DNA from: Fasciola hepatica
Taxonomy: Eukaryota > Platyhelminthes > Trematoda > Plagiorchiida > Fasciolidae
Direction: 5' to 3'
Length of the DNA stretch: 64,000 nt
Assembly: GCA_948099385.1 (NCBI GenBank)
Contig: CANUEZ040000183.1
Location: 2,666,001-2,730,000 of the forward strand
Position 1 is the first letter of the stretch, and each line of letters starts with the position of its first letter. The notes beneath the pieces were generated by a model. The model was not told where the DNA came from, did no database searches, and saw only the letters and a program-made list of their open reading frames with translations. Below, piece after piece: positions 38,361 to 50,200 of the stretch. The position numbers were made by a program, and so were the translations under genes.

Positions 38361-41300
38361 ATGGTCCTCTAGACCATCAGCAGAACTGGCTGCAATTCAG
38401 CGTGATGGTTGTCTTGGCATCATGAATGAAATGCTGGTATTTCTTTATGGGTGAAATGAACCAACGGCGGGTAGCTTCATTTTTTTAATTGCTGATTGCT
38501 GTCTTATTCAAAATGGTCGATGTAAGAATATTCCGATATCTCCGCGGTCACGGAAAGTGGACAACACCTTTCCTGTATCATGAATTTCATTGTCGCCCAG
38601 CTTCTGATTGAGAACGAATTTGATACGCAGTCGTGGTGTACCTTAGTTTATCTGATTTTTCCTTCCACTTAGCTTTTGTTTGTTAATGCACGGTCAACCT
38701 ACGAGTCCTCCTTCGGTTCGCAAGGATAATTGCTCCAATTAGCAAAAAGTATTTCGGCTGCTTGATCAGCCTATTCTTTCGACAAAGCAAGTCCAAGGAG
38801 TTCCATTCCAAAACCCGGCAACCTAATTAGTCTGCGTCGTTGTCACCAAGGCTAGAACTCTATCGATTCTAATAAAAAACAGGGATAAAATAAGCGATCG
38901 ACTTCAGGCCATTGCACGATCCAAATCTGAGAAAACACAGTTCTCATTCGTGGATTGAATGCAACGTAAAGTAGATTTGGTAGTTAGGAGAATGCATTGG
39001 TCTTCATCTAGTGCGAGTGGTTCCATCTTTACTATTTAATACGTATTCGATTGAGTCTTCTTGTTAAGTTCTCTTTCGACGTTCAAAAGGTTGATCGCCT
39101 GTCGTTCTCGTAAAAAGACAGAAACAAAACATGCATTAAATTAGGTGAAGAGTTCTCTAGTAATTTTTTCTTTAAGGAGATGACAACTTGAGTTATCTAG
39201 AAAGTGTGAAATTTCTCGCTCTTTACCATCCGTCCATTTTCCAAAGCCTGTATATAATCACCCGACAGAACAAAAGTCTTTTATGCGTTCCATTATTTGT
39301 GAAATTTGCATGGTGGACACTTGGTATCCGAACCAACTTAGCAGCTTGAATTCGAATCCTTCGCAATGCTGCTAGGTATTGGTTTTCCCAAGATCGTGTG
39401 ATAAGGTCTGCTTGTCTTCTTCGATACAAAAGTATCACAGTCCGATACGGTCGTTATACTAGCTCTCAGTCCATCATGTTGGGGACGTTTAAAACCACTT
39501 AGTTTGTCCATCACTTCATATCCGGCAATAGCTCTAACCAGGACTGACAAGCTTGTCTTAGATGCAAAAGTTAATTCAACTTTATCCCCTCAGACCGAAC
39601 TTTAAACTGAAAATCCATTTTTATTCTTTCATAAACCAACATCATTTAATCGATCACTCTGTCGGTCAACACGTGAAAGTGATCTTGTCCACATGCATTT
39701 GATCATTTATATTGTGTAACAATTTTTCTAGGTTTCCAAATAGGCTATGGAATATTTGGTCACGCTTTACAGTGAGAGATGTAGTGACTTCCTTTTCGGA
39801 TTGGTCAGCTCATCAGAGTTCAGTATTCGCGAGTACAATGTGCACGGTTGCGTCATTTTTTACCGATTAAATTGTTGCCAGTGCTCGCAATTTTCATCGA
39901 GTAATCATTGTACCTATTTAGGAACATGATATTTATAAAGTGTTTCTGTTGACCAGCCTCGGTTTTTTCTCAAAATCTGAACATAAAGAATATGGTGATG
40001 GCACGAAAATCCTGATTTACACAGACATTGGAATATTCCGTCCTCAGTAATTCAAAGCCATGATTCGGATTGGGGCCTGTGAATATACGAATACCATTTA
40101 TTGGCTCTACCATCTAAGCTATTGCCGTACAGTCGTTGACGTGTGAATAACGCAAACGAATATGTAATCAAGTGTAATCACTAATCGAGCGGCAAGCTTC
40201 GTCTTTGGTGATATAAATCAATGGTCTAGCCCAGTCGGTCACTTCTCAAAGAGGACAAACTTCGCCCGGAGGACCAAAATCTGAAGGACGTTGTTAAATT
40301 TCTGCGGAATAGCACCTTTATATATTTCTCCGTGTCCTCAGGGGTTATCTAAATAATAATTGCATCGCTTGAACTGAAATACCCTGCCTAAGAAAACGAA
40401 AGGTTCTACAGTGGAGGACATAAAAATGCCTTTTCATTCACGTGCTTCTTACTCCACATACCGTGGACGTTATTCTGGATATGATTGTCTTTGATGCTCA
40501 CTCATATATTCCTAAATTGAGTCGATAAATTGACATCGGACCAAAGCGTGCACAAGGAACTAAGTTTTGCCAAATCAGTTCCGTAGCACGAATAAATATC
40601 CTACATATCTGTCTGTCTCTATGAACTACTTCTCACTTATCATTCCAGGAATTCACAATAATCTCACGGCCATATTTCTTAACGAGCTAGCCGCTGGTTT
40701 TCGAGTTATGAAGCGAAATTCACAGAAGCTTTTGTTCAATGATTAGATGCAAATGTGGAATTGTTTTCTTCCCCTAGTTTTCGCAACGAGACAGGAAGCA
40801 CTTATTCCGCGTTAGCTGTCGACAATGAATGTGATGTAAAGGCATCATCATTTTGATATCAATTTTGAAACCTCCATAAATGGCATTGTTGTGAAACTAG
40901 CAGTCCAAAATACAGATGCAATACATATCCAGAAGAAGGCAAACGCTGCAGTTTTTATGAATTCTTCGACGTACATCTCATAGTTATCCCACATTAAGTC
41001 GACGGAATTGCTCCATATATCTTTTCAGTTTGGTGGCATCTTCCCTGAACTGGTTCAGATTGCCTCTGAGCACGACTGATTGGAGGGGTGAAATAAAAAT
41101 TTAGTCAGCTAGATGAGTTTATGATGACGACGAAGATTTGGATAATGGTATTTTTCATAGTAAATGCAAGTAGATCATCTAAAATATGTTCTATATGTGA
41201 TTACGGTGAACGTGATGAGTTTTGTTTAGGTTTGAAACGCAGATAACACAGAAAGCAGGTAGCACAAGAGGGGAGATTCTCAGCTCATTACAGGTGTATG

Positions 41301-41689
41301 CATAAATTAAAAAAACTAGACTAAGGTATGCACTCGCCTTGGTTCTGAATTGGATATCACACTATTCAGAGCTTCAACCACGACAAATTGAGGGGATAGT
41401 GCTATACGAACTCATATATTCTGAACTAGCTGATTGGCTAAACACAAATCATGAAACAAAATCTCTATGCTGCATAAACAGAGTAATATTGCCTTTCGTA
41501 TAAACATGACTAACCTGAATCGTTCGGTGAATGTTAAACAAATACAAAATAAGTAATCGTTGTCTGTTTGTCAAAGAGCTTTGCACGACAACCTCATACC
41601 GTGATCTATCTTGCATTGAAATATTCAAATACTTAATAATTGTCTTCCAGGCTGCGGGTCAATTTGAGCTGGCACTTCAGTCAGTAAGA
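38361..41689. other. No recognised gene
   Basis: Possibly includes decayed Gypsy gag on its low-coordinate side, but I cannot identify it. The rest has frames under 75 codons. Confidence 0.5.
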
Positions 41690-43085
41690 TCAGTGGAAGA
41701 ATAGTTAATCCAAGCGAATGGGCTTGCACTCAGCCAGTTTGCTGTCTTGCGAACAGGTTTTTGGAAGAACCTAAGGATTCGGTTGGGAACCCTGATTGTT
41801 CAACAGCTTTGCGGCTGGACACCCTGGCTTCACCCGTCCAAAAACTCCCATGAACCGTGTGAATACACAGGAAACTATGCTGTATGGGTCGTCATGCAGG
41901 ATAACCTGGACCATGCTGCCTGTAGCATCGGGCTGGCTGGGTAGTGATGAGTGAGGTACTACTCCGAGTTCCCTCTCTTTTATTCAACCTTTGTTTTCTG
42001 TCCCTAACTGCTTCTGTTTGTCTCTACTACCCACCCATTCTGCTCCCACTGATGAGAAAATCCATACTCGCAACTGTCCGTTGTCACATGGCATCGTGAA
42101 TAATCCTCAGTACCACAACTCATTTTCTCAAGCTTCCTCAGCCTCTGAATCTTGGCTTCTCTAGCGTGAGCATTCCCAAACAGGCTGGTCAGCAGACGTG
42201 CCTAAAGTTCACAATCGATTCGCTGAAGATAGGTGTCTGCTTCGAAAGTGAAACGTGCATCCAGAATTAGAACAGTGTGATTCAGCTAGCTGCTCCTAGT
42301 ATCTCATCGAGATATTTCCTGTGCGTATCAGGAGACGAGGCAACTAGAGCTTTGCATCAACGTGGTGTAGAAATAGACTTGGCTGAAAAGGCTAAGGTTG
42401 CCTTCTTAGACTGAATCCCGTATAACAGCCGTTTGTGTGCTGTAAGTTACGAGGAGTCAATTGGCTTTCGAAAGAATAATTGTGTCAAGCTCAGTTTGTT
42501 TGGGATCTCGGCGTACGCTCCAAAATATTTCAGCTCTGACACGCACAAGGATGAGTTCTACGAATAACTCACACTGATCATTCGCAAGACCAAAAGCTCA
42601 GACACTGCACCGCTAGCTGGTGATTTGATTGCACACGTTGACAAACCTAATGAGGCAAAATCTTGTCCTGGTAGGTATTGTGCTTTACCCGTTCAGCCCA
42701 TAGATCCGGGGAAAACCTTCTCCAGTTTCACGCGGAAAATCAATTGCTCCTATTTGGTATGAACTTTCTACACAGCTCGCGTCGTACAACGCCAAGATGC
42801 TCTAATTCTGAAGGTACTTTGAGTCAGATTGATTACATAACATTGGGCCACCCCTGGCCCAGTTCCATCCAGGACTGCAAATCCTACTGGTCTACGTGTG
42901 TAGAAATGGACCATGCATTATGTTCGATGCGATTAGTGCTCCATCAGGCGAACCATGAGACTTGTCCTCGACGATGCACAGATTTAAGCCAACAAAGAAA
43001 AATCATCACTTGAAATTATTCAAGAAAAAGACAACTAATTCCAGGCTGAACTTGAGTCGAGCTGATGCAGCTGTTGTTCATTTTG
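41690..43085 (+). mobile_element. RTE-type non-LTR retrotransposon, 5' half
   Basis: A GC-richer leader (41690-42195) without a recognised frame precedes a decayed apurinic-type endonuclease domain (42195-43085). The order and motifs match RTE-clade elements of trematodes. The element stops after the endonuclease, at about 43085 in a basic linker. Its RT half is not on this strand. An RTE RT exists at 45.64-46.82 kb on the opposite strand. Confidence 0.8.
42195..43085 (+). pseudogene. RTE endonuclease domain (APE-like), decayed
   Basis: Frames in order give TIDSLKIGVCFESET (the family's D-V/I-x-x-LSET region), VIQLAAPS, then RALHQRGVEIDLAEKAKVAF. ISAYAPKYFSSDTHKDEFY is the conserved V-x-A-YAP...K-x-x-FY block. 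It is followed by LAGDLIAHV (GD-x-NA position), ENQLLLFGMNF, SEGTLSQIDYI and SSIQDCKSYWS, and finally VEMDHALCSMRL (S-D-H-x-L position, with S-D-H read as M-D-H). Several frameshifts and stops break it. This half would nick target DNA in an active element. Confidence 0.85.
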
Positions 43086-43429
43086 AACCATGAAGGTAAT
43101 GTGCATTGGAGTAGTCGATGACATACAAAGCATGTCAGTTCGTTGCGCTCCTTTTTAAAATGTCAGTGACCGTCAGCTGTTTCGTCCCAGCCTTTTTTTG
43201 GTTTACTATGCACGCTCTTGTTTCAAAATAAGACAGAATAATAAATAGGATTTCATGGCAGGAATCAGACAACAGTCGTATTCCCATGCTTAATATAAAG
43301 TAATTTAATCTACACTTGAAATTGTTCCAAACACCTCTCGCAGTACCGGACATAAAGTTACGAAAAAACTATCAGGATATTCGATATAACATTTTGTTGT
43401 TCTCTGGACATCACAGAGTAGTCATCCAT

Positions 43430-44220
43430 CAAAAGAATCGAATATTGTGCTGGCAACAGACATTTTCCAGTTTGAGGCTACTCACTGAATGGTGCTGCAA
43501 ACTTACACACACGGATCAAATATTAGGCTTTCACAGCAATCATCCAATCACCATAAAAGGTCATGCATTCGGACCATGTTCATGAGAGCTAAAACTCACT
43601 TCAGCACAAGTGAACTGAGAACGCAAGAAGAAAACTACCTCTCCAGAAAGTTTCAGCGAAACGAATATCCAAGAAACTTCATAAGAAGAACCGTGTTTGG
43701 GATGAATATAAAAATTAATCAAAGAACACAACCAAACAGAAGGATCACACTACCATACATCAAAAACGTCTCTGAAACAACTGCAAGATTGCTTCAATCC
43801 CAATACATAACAGTTGCCCACAGACCAACCGAAACAATGAGAAAACTCATATCAAAACCAAAAGAACAACTCAAAACCGAAGAATTAAAAAAAACGTTAT
43901 AAACAAAGTCAAGTATATGGACTGCTGCAAATGCTACATCGGTCAAACCGGGATAAAAGTTGCCACTCGAATGCACGAGCATAAACTGACCACGAATAGG
44001 CATAACCCATTCTCTCTCATATCCGTCCACGAGGATCAAGATGGACACAAGTTGGATCTGGACGACGTTAAAGTTTTGGATCAAGTAACCACGAGGCATG
44101 CAAGGGAGTTTTCGGAAGCCTGGTACTCTTCAGACAACTCAATCAATAGACACATTGAACTGGATCACGTGTACATTGGGATGAAGAACAGATAGTTGAA
44201 CTGATCAAGAACGTCAGAAG
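43430..44220 (+). mobile_element. Penelope-like element, 3' part, second family
   Basis: Starts in RT C-terminal sequence with THTDQIL-x-F-x-SNHP (about 43501-43555), a PLE hallmark. It shifts frame near HK at about 43555, continues through YIKNVSETTARLL and ISKPKEQLKTEE, and after a stop runs into a GIY-YIG endonuclease (43917-44194). The motif set differs from the PLE copies at 10, 13 and 33 kb, so at least two PLE families are present. It lies directly after the RTE fragment on the same strand, possibly inserted into it. Confidence 0.85.
43917..44195 (+). pseudogene. PLE GIY-YIG endonuclease, nearly intact
   Basis: A 92-codon frame shows DCCKCYIGQTG (C-x-x-C then YIG), VATRMHEHKL (catalytic arginine helix), SLISVHEDQDGHKLD, VLDQVTTRHAREFSEAWYS (catalytic glutamate helix, R-E-F-x-E-AW-x-S) and NSINRHIELD. 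All expected catalytic positions (Y, G, R, E, N) look intact. Upstream, a stop at about 43902 separates it from the RT part, so the whole protein is broken even though the endonuclease is well kept. This is the least decayed mobile-element domain in the window. Confidence 0.88.
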
Positions 44221-44228
44221 CGGAATCG

Positions 44229-44564
44229 GTGGACCAAAATCATTCAACCCGTATTATTGAATGTGAGTTTTTTACACTCACATCTTCGGATTTGACTCGC
44301 CGAGAATTCAAATATCAAAAATGGAAACAACAGCACAAAGCGAAAGAATTCAAGCTCACCGAACGGGACGTCACCCGTCAAAGGTCAAAGGTCAAGTTCT
44401 TAGAGGTGAAACCGAAAAGCAAACGTCGAGTCTTGGGCACAACATCATCTAAGAAGCTCATGGTCAGGACTAATGAAAAACCTAAAAAAATACGAGATCA
44501 CTACCATCAGCTCACATGCACTGATGATGTCACCTCGACTGGTGATGGAACGTTTGCGATCTAA
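44229..44564 (+). other. PLE 3' tail region, open frame
   Basis: A 111-codon frame after the endonuclease, rich in Lys/Arg/Gln, ends in DDVTSTGDGTFAI. These final codons overlap the hammerhead-like sequence at 44517-44558, so the frame end is probably RNA-structure sequence and not protein. Likely the 3' untranslated part of the PLE. Confidence 0.5.
44517..44558 (+). ncRNA. Decayed hammerhead ribozyme at PLE 3' end
   Basis: CTGATGA at 44521-44527, stem II TCACC (44530-44534)/GGTGA (44541-44545) with a six-base loop, then GGAAC at 44547-44551 where a hammerhead has GAAAC. A GTT follows as possible NUH cleavage triplet (44552-44554). Flanking TGCA (44517-44520) and TGCG (44555-44558) could form four pairs of stem I. 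Family knowledge: PLEs carry hammerhead motifs. The A-to-G change in the core and the short stem I suggest loss of activity. Confidence 0.5.
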
Positions 44565-45639
44565 ACGCAAAGCTCAGCGATCAGATCATCATGGCAAACA
44601 TTTATTTGTTATTGGATCGATTGGCAGATGTTGAGAAGTAAAGGTTATGATGTGGCTGCCGTGGGTATATTCTCAGATCTTACGGCGGAAAGTCAGATAA
44701 ACTTTGTAACTGTGGGTCGTGGTAAAATTATTCACCAGATAGTAAGTGTTGTCCTAATGTGGAGAGAAATGTTCAAGGGACCTGTCGAGAACTCTAAAAT
44801 CTTTCACAAGCAGTCCGGGAAATATGGCAATGGAAGCATGGGGCTAGGTCGGATGGATGCAAGGAAATCAAAGCGTCTTCACAAATGACATTGAGTAGTA
44901 ATTGACCTGAGTTGGATCAAATGGAAGATGACTCGTCTAACTTTGGAAAAGACAGAAGCGACTTGATCCGTCCTGGTAAGATCCCGGCTAATAGGGAAAC
45001 TAAGGTACTTTACGAGAGATACTCCTTGTGCTGGTTCCCCATTGGAGACTTCGTCTGGGTTCGTTACTATCAGGTTGGAGAATAGATGGGTTCAATGTAG
45101 ACAGAACAGGATACTGATGCACTCTGAGGGATTTCTCCCGAGATTTTGATCTAAAGACCAGCTGACGAGTTGTCGAAGATGAAATATAGGACTGTTGGTG
45201 TTCAGCACACAAAAATTGCATCATTGGCATGAAAATCAGGGAAGAAGTTGCCAAAAACAGGCGTGGACGATAAGCAAGTAGAAAACAGCAAAAATATAGA
45301 ATGAAATCCTGTAGAATACCTCTGTAGAGGGGAGCATAGGGGAAGTTCAGTCACAATATCGTGGTATTTTTCGACTGGAAAATTAGTTGTTCGAGAGAAT
45401 AATTTTGAAAGCACTGAAGCCCGAGTCAACTAGTAGATGGATTATTTTGATCTTTGAAAGAAGGTTATCTCTGTAACTATTTTCGGAGTTACAGTCCTAA
45501 ACTACCTAATTTCGCGATCGACGGGTGATGAAGCAAAGTGGGTTGCAAGGCCAAGGCGTTTTGTTTGTCGAGATGACATTTTTGTGATCATGGGGCACGA
45601 GAAATCTACAGACAGGCCAAGCATCATCCACACTACTTA
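44565..45639. other. No recognised gene
   Basis: An 86-codon plus-strand frame (44628-44888) and short minus-strand frames at 45.0-45.43 kb show no recognisable domain. Probably untranslated repeat DNA between the PLE and the minus-strand RTE. Confidence 0.45.
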
Positions 45640-46825
45640 CTGTTAATGCTAAAGATGTTCATCAATGTTTCTTACCAACGACGATCTCCGTTTATTGGGA
45701 CCAATCCAAGAAGGCGGGATAGGCAAACCGAAGCCAATGATGGCATTAGCTTTTCATAATTCTACGCCTAGTCATAGCCTGAGTGCCAGGTAGATTTTTT
45801 AGACTTGCAAGGCATAAACAAATAGAGCACGGAAAGATAGACGATGGAAAGTCATTCGTAAAACATGACAGAGCACCGGAAGCAGTGCAGAGCGATCACT
45901 CCATTGAAAGGGCAACTAGCTGTGCCTAATACCCGACGGTGCACCTCGTTATTACTCACTAGATTTTCCTATATAATGCAAACAATGATTCGGTGATATC
46001 GGTTGTAGAGTAGGACGTCCTCAGTGCAAAATGACTAGGTCTGAGATTCACAAAGTAAATAGTTACCGACCACGGCGACATGCCTCCGTCCCTTAATAGA
46101 GAGACAACTGGATGCCACGGTAACGCCGTAAACGTCATAGAGTTTTGAATGGTGCTTTGGCTCTCGATATCTGTCAATTGATTCCCCCACCCCCAACATC
46201 AAATCAAGTAGAGTGCGAGCTCCCAATGTAGTCAAAGTTGTGGACTGACTTAGGCTGATCTCCAAAACAGGTGAATGCAGGTACAGGCTCATGCCAATTC
46301 TAAAAAGCAACCTGCATAAGGAAGCTGCAAATCGCACTCCATATCTGGAAAGTTCGATCTTCAAGCGGTCCAAAGCTTGTTGCACTCTCTCTGCATTATC
46401 ACTTAACAAGGCGGTATCATCGACAATTTCCATGTCAAAGTCTTTGCTCTCTGTGAGGAGATTACCTTAACTGTTTGAGATCAGATTAGACATCCCGTGG
46501 AACACCCTCGATGGCACATTTGAAGTGGGATTAAGGATATAGGACAAACTTGTCGAACTACATTGGAGACAACAGCAGTAGATAGAAGCTAGTCGGAGGC
46601 TCTGTCCGACCTGTGTGACGATACAATTCTTTGAGGAGTGGAACTTGTTTCTCAGGTTTTCCATCTCTCAACAAACAGTTCCATAAAGTGGTTCGATCGA
46701 TGAGATCGAAGGCCTGCGATTGATCAGGAACACGGTGGATGTCGGCATTTGGATAATGTGACCTCAGCTTGTGGTTTTCTGATGGTGAAGATTTGGTCCA
46801 TACATCAACGCAATACAGCACAATA
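45640..46825 (-). mobile_element. RTE-type reverse transcriptase half, inverted
   Basis: Minus-strand RTE RT remnant. It reads, from high to low coordinate, SQAFDLIDRTTLWNCLLRDG (motif A, normally AFDS-x-DR), PEKQVPLLKELYRHT, a degenerate motif B (SNVPSRVFHGMSNL, normally GVRQGCPISP), then EIVDDTALLSDNAERVQQAL (catalytic Y-A-DD, here V-DD). GVGESIDRYREP and SIKGRRHVAVVGNYLLC follow, corresponding to the G-V-x-x-EI-x-x-R and LK-x-R-x-Y...LLYG-x-E thumb region. In another frame come NNEVHRRVLG and a trace of the R-W-x-GH-x-x-R end. The element is in frame pieces with stops. It is the same clade as the plus-strand fragment at 41.7-43.1 kb. Confidence 0.85.
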
Positions 46826-47127
46826 ATTTTCCGTGATTCTTCACCTCATTCGTTTCCCCACCAACGCATGTTTTATCACTATTACTTTATTTACTCACTC
46901 CGGTAAAAATAGCTTTTTACCATCGGTATTTTTCCACTGGTGGCTTGCAATCCATTGCCTATACAGCAAAGGAATAGTCACCCCCTGGGGCATTATGCCT
47001 ATACTTAACTCGACCTAATGTCAATGATTATTTTTCGCAAATTATTTCCCAAAAATCTCTGAAGTATATCATATTCACTTCCAGTGGAACATCTAAGTAA
47101 AGGAGATAAGTGCAAATGATAACTTAC
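46826..47127. other. No recognised gene
   Basis: AT-rich spacer with no convincing exon; if the minus-strand gene is real this is intron. Confidence 0.45.
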
Positions 47128-47226
47128 TGGCATCTGTATCTTGATATCTTTCTATTTGCGATTTCCACTGATCGCACAGTCTGAGTAGAGCAGCCAAGGT
47201 GAATTCAGTAGTGAATAACTCGTCAT
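47128..47226 (-). CDS. Candidate exon (33 codons)
   Basis: Acceptor TATTGTATTATAG, donor A/GTAAGTT. Contains DDELFTTEFTLAALLRL and QWKSQIERYQ. Starts with two bases of a split codon and ends with one. Amphipathic helix pattern. Confidence 0.45.
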
Positions 47227-50200
47227 CTATAATACAATAAAATATCCAGTAGAGAAGTACCATAATAATCAATATTCATACAGCTGATAACAAACGTTCA
47301 TTCTACATTGAGTAAATTATAAACTTTGCACACTGATCTCTCCAAGATGGAGGACATAAAACTGTTCAGGCCAACTGCTTTGTCATTTTTTGAGTAATAT
47401 TTTTGTATTTACATCCAAAGATGTAACAAATTTGAAAATAAGCCTCCAACTTCGACGAGTCTGTAGACAATTTTTAAAACTCTCATCTTATTGATTCCTC
47501 GCTTTTCTCAATCGTTCCTCTTTTTTGCCACCTATTTGTCGGAGCGGAAAAACGTTCAGCCCGACCTACGCTCTTTTAATCTACAATCTTCATTTGATAA
47601 AGCGACGTGAGTGTGAGTTGACGAGTTCCAACGGGTGGTATTAGAACAGCTGGTCCAGGGTTTACATTGAATTATGTTGCATGCGCATAGCAATCCAGCA
47701 CAGGATGGTAAAAAGAAAAAGATAACAATGAATATCAATTATAGACTGAAGTAATTTGTACAAATCCTTTTTTCTATCGTAAGAAACTATAAAGATTTGA
47801 CAGAGAGAAAGCTGCATATTTGAAGGAACGCGATTGGAATGTTCCCAGATAAGACAGATTCAGTCTGAGCCTCCAGTGAACTGGGATCCAGTCTGCCAGT
47901 GTTCTAAAATAGAAAACGCCATTAGTATAACTGATTAACCTGAGGTTCGGTAGGCTTTTCCTTTTCAAATCTCCCTAATAACCTGAAATACAGAGAAGTG
48001 AGCTGTTTTTCCATATTGCATTGGAGCAGAAATCTCATCCGGAGTATTAGTTACAACACATGAGCTTGGTGCAAATGAGGGTATCACCCGAACTCTGAGT
48101 AAGGGAAAAATCACGGAGAAACCGCACAGCTGTCTGCCCCCATTTAGAAAAGAAGTACGCGATTGGTAAGAATTCCTGTGTAGATTGTCCTTCCAGGAGG
48201 TGCCAAAGGTGATCTCGTTTTCGTGTGAAAGAATTTTTTTGTCTGTCATCTTGTGACATTTTGCATTTTGCCGTTCATTGGAAAACCGCATTGCCATGGG
48301 TCTTGTATTTTCATACACGATGAACTTTTGAAGAGAAATCTTTCTGGTATTGGATTTTGGATGGTCTTTACCAGTCCTTTGTTCTTCATGAAATGTAAGG
48401 TTTATTATCAGGGTTCCGAATGCTATTCTTCGTATGACGTCAAAATCATCTCGGTTGATTTTCTCCCCGAACAGGCGAAGGAATCGTTTTCGCATTAGGC
48501 CACGCCCTTATAAAATTCAGTGAACGTTTTAATTTTTATCCCAAAATGCACAACCTCAAAAATCATGCAAACATATTTAAACATTACCTAAAACAGGAAT
48601 TAGGTTATCGTTAAAGAAGTACAAAACAATAATTAGAACTCCATTATTTATTTAACTTACCGTCAAAAGATGCATTGCATTGTAATTTTGAACCGAGAAC
48701 TTAAGTCCGTCTCCATGGAGTGCGTGTGATAGGACTTTATCTCAAGCACTTATAGTGAATTGCATAAAGTTCCGATCTGTAGTTTTCAGTTTGATTTGGC
48801 TTATGAGCATCATTCATTTCATTAGTTTCACTGTATGTTGTCAATAATACATATAATGGTGAGGATAGCGACTAACTGGAAGTGGAAATACGGGCAGAGC
48901 TACAGACGGTGCTAAAATCTGGATTCGTTCAAAAACGATCTCATATCAATCCCAATGACCGATGCACCACAAACAATGACATTTAGATCTCCATTCGAAG
49001 ACATACCACAAATTTTGTAAACTCCAGGATACAAACGAATCAATGGTATATTAAGGTTCATTTGACCAATGACGCTATATTACCATTATGATTTCGCCAA
49101 AGTCTTCATCGAGACTGCCCATCGAATGAACAATGCTGATTCAATTTTACCTCTGAACTCATAAAAAGGAACGTACGAAATAACTCTTTATCGGTGTGAC
49201 ACCTGTTGTGGTGAAATGTGTCTAAGCTGATCTCTTGAGACAATATTTCATCATAGTCTCCTTGATTGTGGTGATGTTTTGGACCAGATTTCAGAATGAC
49301 ATTTGGAAATCCTGAGTTTTGTTTATTGACTAATACCGATAAGACTGGCGAGTATGATAGTCCAAGCATTTAAGCCAGCACATGTGCACGCCTGAGACGA
49401 ATAACATCATTTTCGAAATAGCTCAAACATCATAAATACTTTTTCACATACCATATCTTTTCAGTTTGGCGTACTTTTCTACGAGCAGCTCTTTGAAAGC
49501 CCGAATAGTATCCTCTAGAACAATGAAATGATGCACTTTAGTTATTGGAACTTGAGCTCGACAGAAAATGCTCATTTCTAAAAAATTAGCCAGTACTGAC
49601 TCAAGTGAACTCATTTCATGTTGGATATAATGGTGAAAAACGTACACATAGATACGCACTTCGCAGATAGATGGATCGTGATAATGGCTCGCATCTTCTT
49701 CTACTTATTCCAGTAAACAAATATATTTTGTACAATGCGTCATGAATCAAAGTGACGCAACAGACATTCAAACATTAGTTACTGACGTTGTGCCAGTGCA
49801 AAATCCCTTCTGGATTACCTCCAAACATTGATTCACTGACATTCCAGTTCCAAAAGCAAACTATACACGAACATGCACAGAAACCAAATTTTTGGTTTAG
49901 CCGAAAACCAACGCCTTATATAGCATGAAACAGGGATACGTGACCAAATGGCAATGAGATTGGCTAGATCGGACGAAAACTTTGATTTTGTAAGTTGGAA
50001 ATGTAGCCAGTGTGTTATAAATGATTGGTCAATGTGAAAATGGAGCGATTGATTCATGGCTACATGCGTCATGACTCCACTGCTGTACTGCAAATGCTGG
50101 TCCGTTCGTCGTTAGTGTCAACAAACCACTTGCCCGTGAGTTGGCAGAATTATAATTACCACTTCATTGATGACGTATTTTCCAAAAGACTTAGGACTCC

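Noticed and set aside
47965..48495. Longest open frame in the window (176 codons, minus strand)
   Set aside because: No recognised domain and low-complexity splice-like boundaries inside it. Part (48372-48495) may be exon, but the full frame is not supported as one protein.
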